Shown: positions 22,807-35,232, counted from the first letter of the stretch. The stretch: 64,000 bases of DNA from Pectobacterium parmentieri (GCF_001742145.1 NZ_CP015749.1:3844001-3908000); one strand, 5' to 3'. Program-made: numbers and translations. Notes: generated by a model from the sequence alone, not told the origin.

Positions 22807-23355
22807 TCTTCAAACCCCTTTTAATCGCAACAAGGCAAAGATCGGTTAACGCTGGCTTTCGGACTCTGTAACCAACACTCACGGTGTCGCGTCATCCGCC
22901 CACAAACATAATCCTGACCGCGGGACGGCTGGCAAGACAGACCATAGCGAAATTGTATGTAGCCAATGGCGCCCTGTCTAGCGTACATCCCCCACTACGC
23001 GAGTGTGGCAGCTTTTCTTACTTAACACTATCAGTACAAACTGAAAAACAGGCAGCACAAACTGAAAAACGAGCGGCTCAAACTAAAAACTACCCCATTC
23101 GCTTCTCCATTACTCCTATTGTGTTAATAAATTTAACCGATGCGTTAACACGAGCCGTGTATGAAAAACCACTGCGAGTCATTTTATAAGCGAATACGCT
23201 CATTTTTTTGACACACAACACACATTTTAATTTCGATATTTCTCGTTTTCGCGCATTAACGATAAATTCACATCATAAATACATTTAAAACAGGGGATGC
23301 CACCAACGGTATCCTTAGACCTACCACTCTGTACGTTACCCAGCAGGAAAAAAAT
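22807..23355. other. Long control region upstream of glpF
   Basis: A 549-bp stretch without a convincing gene. It contains a 21-bp direct repeat (unit acaaactgaaaaacaggcagc) present twice at 23036-23077 and degenerate a third time to 23098, and a GlpR-operator-like 20-mer at 23238-23257. CRP sites are expected here from the biology of glpFK, but I could not pick one with confidence. Confidence 0.5.
23238..23257. promoter_or_regulatory. Candidate GlpR operator of glpFK
   Basis: ATTTCTCGTTTTCGCGCATT matches the GlpR consensus WATKTTCGWTAWCGAACATW at 15 of 20 positions and lies 98 bp upstream of glpF. GlpR represses glycerol genes in the absence of glycerol 3-phosphate. Confidence 0.5.
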
Positions 23356-25760
<2,405 letters not shown>

Positions 25761-25769
25761 TCCCCATAT

Positions 25770-25796
25770 CGGGCGCGCCTGCCGCGCCCGTTTTTT
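25770..25796 (+). terminator. Intrinsic terminator after glpK
   Basis: CGGGCGCG / CGCGCCCG stem, loop CCTGC, followed by TTTTTT, 9 bp after the glpK stop. Confidence 0.9.
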
Positions 25797-25884
25797 CCCC
25801 TATCATTCAGCCTCCCTCTTCCCCGTTGTGATAAAATCCCCATCCACATCTCTTCCTTTCCCGATCGACAACAGACAGGTATTT

Positions 25885-26895
25885 ATGAAACGTGAATTAG
25901 CCATCGAGTTCTCGCGCGTCACCGAAGCAGCCGCGCTGGCAGGCTATAAGTGGTTAGGTCGTGGCGACAAGAATGCCGCCGACAATGCCGCCGTACAGGC
26001 GATGCGCATCATGCTGAATCAGGTCAATATCAACGGTCAGATTGTCATCGGCGAAGGGGAAATCGACGAAGCGCCTATGCTGTTCATCGGCGAACAGGTT
26101 GGTACTGGTCAGGGCGATGCCGTTGATATCGCTGTCGATCCGATTGAAGGCACACGAATGACGGCAATGGGTCAGGCGAATGCACTGGCCGTATTGGCCG
26201 TCGGCGAAAAAGGCGCGTTTCTGCACGCGCCAGACATGTACATGGAAAAGCTGATCGTCGGGCCCGAAGCCAAAGGGTCGATTGACCTCAACCTGCCGCT
26301 GGCGGACAACTTGCGCAATATCGCGCTGAAGCTGGGTAAACCGCTCAGCCAGTTAACCGTAACTACATTGGCTAAACCGCGCCATGATGCCTGCATCGCA
26401 GAAATGCAGTTGTTGGGCGTCAAAGTGTTCGCCATTCCAGACGGCGACGTCGCCGCATCCATTCTCACCTGCATGCCGGACAGCGAAGTTGACGTACTGT
26501 ACGGCATTGGCGGTGCGCCAGAAGGCGTGATTTCAGCAGCGGTTATCCGTGCGCTCGACGGCGACATGCAAGGACGTTTGCTGGCACGTCATGAAGTCAA
26601 AGGCGATAGCGCTGAAAACCGTCGCATCGGTGAAGACGAACTGGCACGCTGTCGGCAAATGGGCATCGAAGCGGGTGGTGTTCTCAAACTCGACGACATG
26701 GCACGCAACGACAACGTGATTTTCTCCGCAACGGGCATCACCAAAGGTGACTTGCTGGAAGGGATCGCACGTAAAGGCAACATGGCAACCACAGAAACGC
26801 TGCTGATCCGCGGCAAATCCCGCACGATCCGCCGGATTAAATCGACGCACTATCTGGATCGTAAAGATCGCAAGCTGCACGAATTCCTGCTGTAG
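25885..26895 (+). CDS. glpX: Class II fructose-1,6-bisphosphatase GlpX
   Basis: Hydrolyses fructose 1,6-bisphosphate in gluconeogenesis. From the ATG at 25885 (MKRELAIEFSRVTEAAALAG) it has 336 residues, the E. coli length. Lithium-sensitive phosphatase-like motifs are present: GEGEIDEAPML (metal site), DIAVDPIEGTRMTA and the C-terminal GKSRTIRRIKSTHYLDRKDR. A longer reading from 25651 would begin inside glpK and is not the gene. Downstream lies a long palindromic repeat rather than a simple terminator. Confidence 0.97.
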   Translation: MKRELAIEFSRVTEAAALAGYKWLGRGDKNAADNAAVQAMRIMLNQVNINGQIVIGEGEIDEAPMLFIGEQVGTGQGDAVDIAVDPIEGTRMTAMGQANALAVLAVGEKGAFLHAPDMYMEKLIVGPEAKGSIDLNLPLADNLRNIALKLGKPLSQLTVTTLAKPRHDACIAEMQLLGVKVFAIPDGDVAASILTCMPDSEVDVLYGIGGAPEGVISAAVIRALDGDMQGRLLARHEVKGDSAENRRIGEDELARCRQMGIEAGGVLKLDDMARNDNVIFSATGITKGDLLEGIARKGNMATTETLLIRGKSRTIRRIKSTHYLDRKDRKLHEFLL

Positions 26896-26987
26896 CAGGC
26901 CACTATCCGGCTGACTGATTGTTTCACAGTTGTTAATAAATGGCGTATCGTAGACACACAACTTACATGCACGAATAGTGGCGTCGA

Positions 26988-27182
<195 letters not shown>

Positions 27183-27200
27183 CAACAGGAGCAGAAAAAT

Positions 27201-27947
27201 ATGGCTGAATGGGTGACAGGCAAAGTGATTCAGGTGGAAAACTGGACAGAAAGTCTGTTTAGCATTCGGGTTCACGCGCCCACCGATGCATTCACTGCCG
27301 GGCAGTATGGCAAACTGGCGCTGGAGATTGAGGGTGAGAAAGTGCAGCGTGCGTATTCCTACGTGAATGCGCCCAGCGATCCTACGCTTGAGTTCTATCT
27401 GGTGACGGTGCCAGAAGGTAAGCTCAGCCCGTATCTGCATGCCATGCAGCCCGGATCGGAAGTCATGATCGTCAAAGAGGCCGCTGGCTTTTTCGTGCTG
27501 GAAGAGATTCCTGATTGCGAAACGCTGTGGATGCTGGCAACCGGTACGGGGATCGGCCCCTATTTGTCCATCCTTCAGGAAGGCAAGGGTTTGGAACGCT
27601 TTAAGAACATCGTGCTGGTTCACGCCGCCCGATTCTCACGCGATCTGAGCTATCTGCCGCTGATGCAGCAATTACAGCAGCGCTACCACGGTAAGTTGCA
27701 TATTCAAACGGTGGTTAGCCGGGAAGAGGAAGCAGGTTCGCTGACAGGCCGTATTCCTACGTTGATCAGCAACGGCACGTTGGAAGCCGCCGTAGGCTTG
27801 CCGATGGATACCGCCACCAGCCATGTCATGCTGTGCGGTAACCCACAAATGGTGCGTGATACTCAACTGTTGCTGAAGGAAGAGCGGCAAATGACCAAAC
27901 ACCTGCGTCGCAGGCCCGGCCATATGACCGCCGAGAACTATTGGTAA
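27201..27947 (+). CDS. fpr: Ferredoxin/flavodoxin-NADP+ reductase Fpr
   Basis: Transfers electrons between NADPH and ferredoxin or flavodoxin; in enterobacteria it belongs to the SoxRS regulon. 248 residues, exactly as in E. coli. FAD-binding RAYSYVNAPS (~49-58), NADP-binding LATGTGIGPYLSIL and CGNPQMVRD, and the C-terminal HLRRRPGHMTAENYW with the family's terminal aromatic Trp are visible. The ATG at 27201 has CAGGAGCAG upstream, in the 18 bp left after the palindromic repeat. Convergent with yiiR. Confidence 0.97.
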   Translation: MAEWVTGKVIQVENWTESLFSIRVHAPTDAFTAGQYGKLALEIEGEKVQRAYSYVNAPSDPTLEFYLVTVPEGKLSPYLHAMQPGSEVMIVKEAAGFFVLEEIPDCETLWMLATGTGIGPYLSILQEGKGLERFKNIVLVHAARFSRDLSYLPLMQQLQQRYHGKLHIQTVVSREEEAGSLTGRIPTLISNGTLEAAVGLPMDTATSHVMLCGNPQMVRDTQLLLKEERQMTKHLRRRPGHMTAENYW

Positions 27948-27966
27948 ACAAGCACCTTATTTCTAA

Positions 27967-28389
27967 TCAGCGGCGGAAGCGAAATGGCTCCGCCTCTGAT
28001 CCAAACCGGTTTTCCCCTTTTGTTCCCAGAAAAACACCGCAGTCGAGCAACGTCATCACGACAATCAGGATCGGTAAGAAACGGCCAATGCCCCACTGCC
28101 AGATGGCGGAGAACATGTACCAATTCCCTGAGGCCAATACCCACGCCACCACCAACAGCAGCGCCCACCCGCCACTTTTGTTACGGTCATGCAACCGCTT
28201 AACCATCATCGCCGCCGTTGGCCACAGCAAGGCCACCAAAGCAAACGCCGTCAATTGCGTATCCAGCCAGCGTTGACCAGAAAGCGTAAACAATACCGCC
28301 ATCAGCGCCACCCAAATCCCCATCCAGAGCCAGAAATCACGACGACCAATACGGCCTTTAAACGAGAAGCACCATTGCTGTAATGTCAT
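27967..28389 (-). CDS. yiiR: DUF805 membrane protein YiiR
   Basis: A 140-residue inner-membrane protein of the DUF805 family with four hydrophobic segments (~24-36, 46-62, 75-95, 105-122). It begins with the typical MTLQQWCFSFKGRIGRRDFW and contains the conserved VKRLHDRNKSGGWALL. Position next to fpr is the same as E. coli yiiR. Function unknown. It ends in Arg-rich EPFRFRR. Confidence 0.88.
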   Translation of the reverse strand: MTLQQWCFSFKGRIGRRDFWLWMGIWVALMAVLFTLSGQRWLDTQLTAFALVALLWPTAAMMVKRLHDRNKSGGWALLLVVAWVLASGNWYMFSAIWQWGIGRFLPILIVVMTLLDCGVFLGTKGENRFGSEAEPFRFRR

Positions 28390-28492
28390 TAACGATAACG
28401 CCCTGAATTGTTAGCCTGTCTGGCCGAATCAATCTTGATTTATTGTGGGTGATTTTACCTCAACCAAGGTGTTTACCTGCAATCTTTACGCG

Positions 28493-28572
28493 ATTTTTGA
28501 CAACCTCGTACTATTTTTGGCAAGCCGATGTAATTTCAGGCGACCACCGACTATTTTTGACAATGACGTACA
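28493..28572. repeat. Four tandem 20-bp repeats upstream of yiiQ
   Basis: Units begin at 28493, 28513, 28533 and 28553, each with ATTTTTGrCAA or a near match, so the spacing is exactly 20 bp. The first, second and fourth units are the closest. An operator array for a DNA-binding protein, on one face of the helix roughly every two turns, is one explanation. Confidence 0.6.
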
Positions 28573-28645
28573 AATGCCGCTTTAATCGAACATATTCCGC
28601 CGTTATCGGCCTGCACATCTTCTGAAATGGCTGACCTGAATCCCT

Positions 28646-29245
28646 ATGACACGAAAACGCATCGCTTCACTGTTGGTTTTATCATCGCTGGCGCTGTACC
28701 AGACTCACGCGGGAGCCGATCCGACGTTTCCGCCCAAGGCATCAGCCAATGCGCCGTACCTGCTAGCCGGTGCTCCAACCTTCGATCAAACCATCACACA
28801 ATTCCGTTCTCGCTACAACCTGAGCAACCCAACGCTGGCGATCGGTGAATTTCGGGTTGTCGATACTGGCAACATTACCAGCATGTTGACGCGGGCTGCC
28901 AGTCGGATCAACGACCACCTCTATGCCTCAACCGCACTGGAGAAAGGCACAGGGAAAATCAAAACGCTGCAGATCACCTGGCTACCGCAGCCGCAGAACG
29001 AACAAGAAACCGCCGCGCGTCGTAAACAGGCCATCGACTATATGGCCGCGCTGTCACGCACATTCGCACCTTCACTGACGGAGGAACAGAGTGTGAAAAA
29101 AGTCACCGAACTACTGGAAAAGGGCAAAGGGAAGCGCTTTTATCAGCAAACAGAAGGGGCTTTGCGTTATGTGGTTGCAGATGACGGCGAAAAAGGGCTA
29201 ACTTTTGCTGTTGAACCGATTAAGCTAACGCTATCTGAACCGTGA
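28646..29245 (+). CDS. yiiQ: DUF1454 periplasmic protein YiiQ
   Basis: 199 residues, same length as E. coli YiiQ. The N-terminus MTRKRIASLLVLSSLALYQTHAG is a Sec signal peptide, likely cut after residue ~22-25 (THA/GA). The mature part has the family blocks APYLLAGAPTFD, LTRAASRINDHLYASTALEKG and the strongly conserved GALRYVVADDGEKGLTFAVEPIKL near the C-terminus (positions ~166-190). Function unknown. It sits between the 20-bp repeat array and tpiA. Confidence 0.9.
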   Translation: MTRKRIASLLVLSSLALYQTHAGADPTFPPKASANAPYLLAGAPTFDQTITQFRSRYNLSNPTLAIGEFRVVDTGNITSMLTRAASRINDHLYASTALEKGTGKIKTLQITWLPQPQNEQETAARRKQAIDYMAALSRTFAPSLTEEQSVKKVTELLEKGKGKRFYQQTEGALRYVVADDGEKGLTFAVEPIKLTLSEP

Positions 29246-29257
29246 TCAACACGATAA

Positions 29258-30151
<894 letters not shown>

Positions 30152-30187
30152 GCTTTATCGAAAACGGGCGGCCAACGGTTCGCCTGA

Positions 30188-30227
30188 TAAAAAGCCGGTC
30201 ACGCTGTCGCGCTAGCCGGCTTTTTTT
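30188..30227. terminator. Two-way terminator between tpiA and aguA
   Basis: AAAAAGCCGG...CCGGCTTTTTTT with inner complementary bases; T-runs occur on both strands, suiting the convergent pair tpiA/aguA. Confidence 0.88.
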
Positions 30228-30289
30228 ATGGTGGATATCCCTGTCCGTCACCCTTTTTGGGTCGTTGCTGCCCGTTAACGGCTCAATGG

Positions 30290-31393
30290 TTACTTCACCG
30301 CAGGGATTTGCTGCGTAATGCAGTGAATATTTCCCCCGCCCAGCAAGATTTCTCGCGCAGGCACACCGCTAATCAAGTAGCCGGGGAACATCTGTTGCAG
30401 CAGATCGCGTGCAATGTCATCCGTCTTTTCATCCAGCAGTGGGAAAACGATCTGCTGATTGCTGATCAGGAAATTCACATAAGACCCCGCCAGACGAGAA
30501 CCGGCAAGACGCTCAATCGCATCGCCGCTGTCCACACCCTGCGCTTCCTCGATAGTCGCATGGAGCGGGCCGGGAGCAGGCAGTTTCCAGATTTTCAGCT
30601 CACGCCCTTGTGCATCTCGCGCTGCCGACAGAACCTCATAGGCTGCGACGGAGCGTGCATACTGCGGATCGTTTTCATCATCCGTCCAGTGCAACGCCAC
30701 TTCACCGGGACGCACGAAACAGCACATGTTATCGATATGCCCATCAGTTTCGTCGTTGTATACGCCCTCTTCCAGCCAGATAATCGTCGAGATGCTAAGG
30801 TAGTCACGCATCAGTTGTTCGATTTCCGCCTTGCTCAGGTGCGGGTTGCGATTCGGATTAAGCAAGCATTCCGCCGTGGTCAGCAACGTGCCTTCACCAT
30901 CGACATGGATCGAGCCGCCTTCCAGAATCAGCGGGGCGGTATAGCGTGCAGCCTGATGATAATCCAGCACCTGCGCCGCGACGTTTTCATCCTGACGCCA
31001 GTCTTCATACAAACCGCCCAGCTCGCCGCCCCAGGCGTTGAACTGCCAGTCGATACCCCGACGCTCACCAGCCTGATTCAGCACGATGGTTGGGCCAGTG
31101 TCGCGCATCCAGGCATCATCGCTTTCCATTTCTACCAACGTAACATTCACCGGCATCACTTTTTGCGCATCCGCCATGTAGCTTGCGGGCACGCCCATGA
31201 TAACGGGCGTATTCTGGGCGATGGCTTCCGCCACGCGCGCGAACGTTTTCTGCGCCGGAGCGCCCTGTTCGCGCCAGTTGTCGGTGCGATACGGCCAGAT
31301 CATCCACACGGCATCATGCGGTGCCCATTCGGCGGGCATCGCAAAACCATCCTGATGTGGCGTGGTGAGATAAGGAGTTGCTAACTGTGACAT
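30290..31393 (-). CDS. aguA: Agmatine deiminase AguA
   Basis: Hydrolyses agmatine to N-carbamoylputrescine and ammonia. 367 residues from the ATG at 31393; a TTG one codon upstream is less likely. It belongs to the guanidino-group-modifying (pentein) fold: [55 protein letters not shown] and the catalytic cysteine near the C-terminus in [12 protein letters not shown]. It begins 3 bp after the aguB stop with GGAGATAATTG upstream, so the two are one operon. This pathway is absent from E. coli K-12 at this locus. Confidence 0.96.
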   Translation of the reverse strand: MSQLATPYLTTPHQDGFAMPAEWAPHDAVWMIWPYRTDNWREQGAPAQKTFARVAEAIAQNTPVIMGVPASYMADAQKVMPVNVTLVEMESDDAWMRDTGPTIVLNQAGERRGIDWQFNAWGGELGGLYEDWRQDENVAAQVLDYHQAARYTAPLILEGGSIHVDGEGTLLTTAECLLNPNRNPHLSKAEIEQLMRDYLSISTIIWLEEGVYNDETDGHIDNMCCFVRPGEVALHWTDDENDPQYARSVAAYEVLSAARDAQGRELKIWKLPAPGPLHATIEEAQGVDSGDAIERLAGSRLAGSYVNFLISNQQIVFPLLDEKTDDIARDLLQQMFPGYLISGVPAREILLGGGNIHCITQQIPAVK

Positions 31394-31396
31394 CAA

Positions 31397-32281
31397 TTAT
31401 CTCCGGGTCTTGCCATCAGAGCTGGCAATAGTGCCGTACATTTCCGGGCGGCGGTCGCGGAACAGGCCCCACGACGCACGCTGCGCAGCAATCGCTTCTA
31501 AATCAAATTCATGCACTAGAATGGCTTCGTCCGTCTTATTGGCCTGTGCCAACAGCGCACCGGTTTGATCGGCGATGAAGGACGAACCGTAGAACGTCAT
31601 TTCCAGACCGTCGATGTATTTGCTGGCTTCCGTACCGATGCGGTTGGATGCGATCACCGGCACCAGATTCGCGGCGGCGTGCCCTTGCTGAACGCGGGTC
31701 CAGTGCGGCTGGCTGTCGATATCTGGGTAAGCTGGCTCAGAACCAATGGCGGTCGGATAGAAAATCAGCTCTGCGCCCTGCAACGCCAGGCTGCGTGCGG
31801 TTTCCGGGAACCACTGATCCCAGCAAATACCCACGCCGATTTTCGCGTAGCGCGTCTGCCAGACTTTAAAGCCAGTGTCGCCCGGAATGAAGAATTGCTT
31901 CTCCTGATACGCCGGGCCGTTAGGAATGTGGGTTTTGCGGTAAACGTCCAACACGGAACCATCCGCATCAATCATCACCAGCGAGTTGTAATAGGCGTTA
32001 TTGGCACGCTCAAAGAAGCTCAGCGGCAGCACCACATTCAGCTCCGCCGCCAGTGCGGAGAAGTGCTTAATCAACGGGCTGGTTTCCAGCTCCTGCGCCA
32101 GCGCATAGTGCTCCGGGCTCTGATCGATACAAAAATACGGGGCGGCAAACAGTTCCTGAATCAGGATAACCTGTGCGCCTTTTGTATGCGCTTGTCGCAC
32201 CAGTTTTTCAGCGTTTTCGATATTCTTGGGCAGATCCCAGGAACACGCCATTTGTGTTGCGGCAACGGTAACTTTTTTCAT
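31397..32281 (-). CDS. aguB: N-carbamoylputrescine amidase AguB
   Basis: Converts N-carbamoylputrescine to putrescine, CO2 and ammonia, completing the agmatine route. A nitrilase-superfamily enzyme of 294 residues with the Glu-Lys-Cys triad in LIQELFAAPYF, YRKTHIPNG and VGICWDQWFPE. First gene of aguBA. Upstream on the minus strand an AT-rich TATATATCG element and GAGG precede the start. Putrescine made this way is relevant to stress and virulence in plant pathogens, though that is not visible here. Confidence 0.96.
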   Translation of the reverse strand: MKKVTVAATQMACSWDLPKNIENAEKLVRQAHTKGAQVILIQELFAAPYFCIDQSPEHYALAQELETSPLIKHFSALAAELNVVLPLSFFERANNAYYNSLVMIDADGSVLDVYRKTHIPNGPAYQEKQFFIPGDTGFKVWQTRYAKIGVGICWDQWFPETARSLALQGAELIFYPTAIGSEPAYPDIDSQPHWTRVQQGHAAANLVPVIASNRIGTEASKYIDGLEMTFYGSSFIADQTGALLAQANKTDEAILVHEFDLEAIAAQRASWGLFRDRRPEMYGTIASSDGKTRR

Positions 32282-32542
32282 GCGAAAACCTCAATAATAA
32301 CGATATATACCCGCCCTTTCTCACCGGCAAGTATCGGCAATAAGTGTTTCTCTCGGTCACAATTATTCATTGGCGCTTTCCAGCGCGGCCTTAACGAGTG
32401 TAGGACATCACGCCAGCGCATGCCCAATAGGCGTATCCTGTTAAGATATTGACCGAGAATGACATGCGCATTATGCCAGTTAATGACGGCACGTCACTAC
32501 GTCGAAGAATGATCTCGCCTGACAGGTTCGCAGGATGAAGAA

Positions 32543-32817
32543 GAGGACCGATAACCAACAGTGCAGGATTACAGTTCACCGTGAAGGTCGGCGCGTTGCC
32601 GGATCGTCACGCGCGACTGGACAGCGTCTGGCTGGATGAATCGACCAGTCTGGTGCACTATACCTACAATACGCAAAGTCAGGTGGCTACCGTCACCAGG
32701 CAGGCGGTAGCGTGCACCGCCGTTTTACCTGTCATGATGGCCAGCGAACGGCCAGCTTAACGAATATCAGTGGCAGAGAGTGCTCGATAATATTGAGGCA
32801 AGTCGGAGGATCCTCTA
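32543..32817 (+). pseudogene. Remnant of a vgrG start fused to rhs fragments
   Basis: Positions 32543-32599 closely match the first codons and ribosome-binding site of the vgrG at the right end of the island, in opposite orientation: AGAGGAC, then AACAGTGCAGGATTACAGTT translating [15 protein letters not shown]. It then runs into Rhs-like sequence (WLDESTSLVHYTYNTQSQVA) and, after a frame change, NEYQWQRVLDNIEASR, like the YD-repeat region of Rhs proteins. There is no intact reading frame. It marks the left end of the island. Confidence 0.7.
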
Positions 32818-32864
32818 ACTTCTCGAATATAAAATAATGAATCATTAAAGAGATTGTGATATTT

Positions 32865-33122
32865 ATGAATAAAGACGAGCTAAGAGATAGACTTATAAAA
32901 GAAAAAATATCGAGATCTTTATATTCTTTAGATGGGGGTTTGCCGGATGAAAAACTATGTCTCGACCGCGAGAATGGCTATTGGGTTGTTTATTATTCAG
33001 AAAGAGGAATAAAAACTGGAATGATAAATTTCCCAACAGAGAATGAAGCATGCCAATATATATATGATCAGATTAATGAAATTATTATTGATAAAACAAA
33101 TAATAGCCGAAAGCGGTCTTAA
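32865..33122 (+). CDS. Small orphan immunity-like protein
   Basis: 85 residues from the ATG at 32865 (a GTG at 32856 is possible). Hydrophilic, acidic/basic mixed, with the block YSLDGGLPDEKLCLDRENGY followed by WVVYYSERGIKTG, a pattern I associate with small bacterial immunity proteins of polymorphic toxin systems, from memory. AT-rich, unlike the neighbouring chromosome, and placed directly after a rhs remnant, as expected for a leftover immunity gene whose toxin tip has been lost. Function unproven. Confidence 0.6.
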   Translation: MNKDELRDRLIKEKISRSLYSLDGGLPDEKLCLDRENGYWVVYYSERGIKTGMINFPTENEACQYIYDQINEIIIDKTNNSRKRS

Positions 33123-33206
33123 CGCATCTTAAGGTTAATCTCTGAGGACAGGTTGGGCTTGCCCTGCTACTGGTGATCGATTGATCGCCGGGAAGCGACG
33201 CTGGGA

Positions 33207-33791
33207 ATGCGAAATAAAAAAATGAATATAGATAAAAGCATATGTAAGTTAGTTAGTTTTTTCAAACTTAACGAAAGTAATATGGGTAGGATGGATTATC
33301 AAGTTGAGGGGATTCCAAACTTGCGGTGCGAAATACCTTTAAATGGAGAAATCCTTCATTTCTATACACATACGTTACTTGAGGATAAACCAACTTTTCA
33401 TGGAGGTGCTTACTTACAACTTATTGAAATTGATGAACTATCTAATATTCTGTTAGGATGGCGTTCATCTGAGGAAAATGATGCTTGGAATGATGATTTT
33501 ATAATATTTGCTGAACGTAATGGTGATGTTCTTTATTGCGATTTATCAGATATTACGTCGCCGGTATATGGAAGTATCCAGAAAAGGAACTTTCAGATTT
33601 CAAATTCACTAAGTGAATTCATTGAAATTTATACAAAAGTTTTAAAAATAGAGATTGAAGATTTTTATTGTGATGTTACTGATGATGATTTTAATTTCAA
33701 ACCGGAATATTTATTGGCTGTGGAAAATGAGTTGAAGAAAGTGCTTTCTTCTGAATTTGTTGCTAATTACATGCTGTTTTTCTATGAATAA
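33207..33791 (+). CDS. Probable SUKH (SMI1/KNR4)-like immunity protein
   Basis: 194 residues if read from 33207; an ATG at 33222 (MNIDKSICKL) is an alternative. No signal peptide or membrane segment. The middle (ILLGWRSSEENDAWNDDFII, FAERNGDVLYCDLSD) and the C-terminal helical end resemble SUKH-superfamily immunity proteins, which neutralise nuclease and other toxins by direct binding. AT-rich and isolated, without a toxin gene next to it, so probably an orphan. Assignment to SUKH is by pattern only. Confidence 0.6.
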   Translation: MRNKKMNIDKSICKLVSFFKLNESNMGRMDYQVEGIPNLRCEIPLNGEILHFYTHTLLEDKPTFHGGAYLQLIEIDELSNILLGWRSSEENDAWNDDFIIFAERNGDVLYCDLSDITSPVYGSIQKRNFQISNSLSEFIEIYTKVLKIEIEDFYCDVTDDDFNFKPEYLLAVENELKKVLSSEFVANYMLFFYE

Positions 33792-34284
33792 TATTCAATA
33801 ATATGATTCGGATAGCGGAAAATATATCTATAAGTCCTTCAGGAATAACGTGGCATAATCACGAGGGTGTAAATAGACTCGTTTTATACTCGCGATACCT
33901 TAAGTTGCATGTGTGTTAGTTGCGCTACTCGACTCACATGGGCCTGGTCCTGCTGAGGTCGCTGCAAGCAGCGTTCAAACCTATCTCTGGCAGATTTGCC
34001 CACTCGTCCTAATACTTATCTGAGCAAACTCATCGAGACTCAATGAGAGATATCCTGTCTCTTATCGAAGGCCGGTCGTTGTGTGGCCAAGCTCGTTCCC
34101 GACGAGTTTGTCCTTTGCTTACCACGTTATTCGGCCTTATGGCCTCAGCCCTTCGGGGTCAGCGTAAACACAGTTCAAAAGCGTCTTACTGCCTTTGTCC
34201 TGAAAATCGAATTATTTAGAATATAGTTGATCATCAGACTCATTCTGCAAATCACGATCTTTATCATCCAACAGAAAAAAACAC
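33792..34284. other. Noncoding spacer with a degenerate palindromic-repeat half
   Basis: 493 bp without a supported gene. At 33894-33945 is a half copy of the palindromic repeat seen at 26988-27182 (ACCTTAAGTTGCATGTGTGTT). Further right is GC-richer filler with a small hairpin (CAGCCCTTCGGGGTCAG near 34147). It probably reflects repeated insertions and deletions in the island. Confidence 0.5.
33894..33945. repeat. Half copy of the intergenic palindromic repeat
   Basis: Aligns to the right arm of the 26988-27182 repeat read on the opposite strand, including TGCATGTG(T/C)GTT and the TACTCG(A/G)CTCA segment. The other arm is missing. Confidence 0.5.
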
Positions 34285-34638
34285 ATGCAAATAGTAAAAA
34301 AAGAGAAAATAAAATTATCCGACTTTATCGTCTTTGTTAAAAATAACATTAAAATAGTTAAGGAAGATTTTTGCTTATATTGTGAAAACTCTGATGAACC
34401 ACTATCTCAAGATACGTGGTGTTATGTTGATGAATATCCTACCGGAGATGATAATGGGAATGATGTTTTCTCTGATTTTGTTGTGAATAATGATTTGGAG
34501 TTACTCTATTATGGTGAGCAGTTCACTGATGTTATAAACAATGTATTAATGCAAGAAGATGAACCTGATATTTATATCATAATTGAGGCACTTAATTATT
34601 ATATGGAAAATGATGATTTTTTGGATTTTGATAAGTGA
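34285..34638 (+). CDS. Acidic orphan immunity-like protein
   Basis: 117 residues, very acidic, no signal peptide. The segment DFCLYCENSDEPLSQDTWCY has paired cysteines, followed by an Asp-rich loop (DEYPTGDDNGNDVF) and a helical end (IIIEALNYYMENDDFLDF). It resembles a small domain (DUF7716, from memory) found in polymorphic toxin loci. Strong acidity is common among inhibitors of nucleases. AT-rich; transcribed rightward, facing the SUKH gene at 34695-35057. Confidence 0.55.
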   Translation: MQIVKKEKIKLSDFIVFVKNNIKIVKEDFCLYCENSDEPLSQDTWCYVDEYPTGDDNGNDVFSDFVVNNDLELLYYGEQFTDVINNVLMQEDEPDIYIIIEALNYYMENDDFLDFDK

Positions 34639-34694
34639 TTTTAAATTTAATAACCGAAAAGATCTTTACGATTGCTTTCGACTATATTTCAAGA

Positions 34695-35057
34695 CTAGGT
34701 ACGTAAGTTATAAATATCTTGAGATTCTTCATCCATATCTAAACTACCAAGAGCACCAAGATCTAAACTATAAACTTTATCATCATTATCACTCAGATAA
34801 ATAAAATATCCTATATCACCATCTTGGCCAATTAAAAAATAATCAGGCTCAACATCCCGTATTGTATAGGTTTCGTTTCTTTCAAGCACATCGTGGTAGT
34901 TGAAAATATAAATGAGACCTCCCTGAGAGTTTTTTATTTCATAACATTCATTTTCGACAACTTCTTCAGATAAAAAACATTTATATTTTTCAGGCAGTTT
35001 TTTATCTAAAATTTTTTCTATATCAGCTAATTTTTCCATCACTTCATTCTTTTTCAA
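34695..35057 (-). CDS. SMI1/KNR4 (SUKH-1) family immunity protein
   Basis: 120 residues with the classic SUKH-1 layout: N-terminal helix with IEKILDKKLPEKYKCFLSE, then YIFNYHDVLERNETY, the central strand motif FLIGQDGDIGYFIYLSDND and VYSLDLGALG. These cytosolic proteins bind and inhibit diverse toxin tips. Immediately upstream on the same strand are only degenerate pieces of an immunity gene and a Rhs C-terminus, so this is an orphan or a protector against sibling toxins. Confidence 0.82.
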   Translation of the reverse strand: MKKNEVMEKLADIEKILDKKLPEKYKCFLSEEVVENECYEIKNSQGGLIYIFNYHDVLERNETYTIRDVEPDYFLIGQDGDIGYFIYLSDNDDKVYSLDLGALGSLDMDEESQDIYNLRT

Positions 35058-35072
35058 AAAACCTCGAATTTA

Positions 35073-35232
35073 TTAAATATAAAAAAACTGATTTACGATA
35101 TTACTTTCCCTCAACCCATAAAAGTATTCATATCCATCACTAATGGCTTTCTTAGCCTGTCCAGAAATAATTTCAACGTCAAACATCCCTCTATAGATAA
35201 TATTTAACTATTTTTTCAAAGCAATACTCCAT
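35073..35232 (-). pseudogene. Frameshifted remnant of a small immunity-like gene
   Basis: Two adjacent reading frames join into one plausible small protein: MEYCFEKIVKYYL, then after a one-base shift RGMFDVEIISGQAKKAISDG and a short tail ending NQFFYI. No intact start-to-stop frame exists. It lies just after the truncated Rhs end at 35340, the usual place of an immunity gene. Confidence 0.35.

Noticed and set aside
22884..23189. 101-codon frame with a repeated AQTEK heptapeptide upstream of glpF
   Set aside because: No ribosome-binding site or recognised homology, composition typical of noncoding sequence; the repeat is better treated as DNA.
30257..31384. 375-codon plus-strand frame
   Set aside because: Antisense to aguA, which has all agmatine deiminase motifs; no homology or ribosome-binding site seen.
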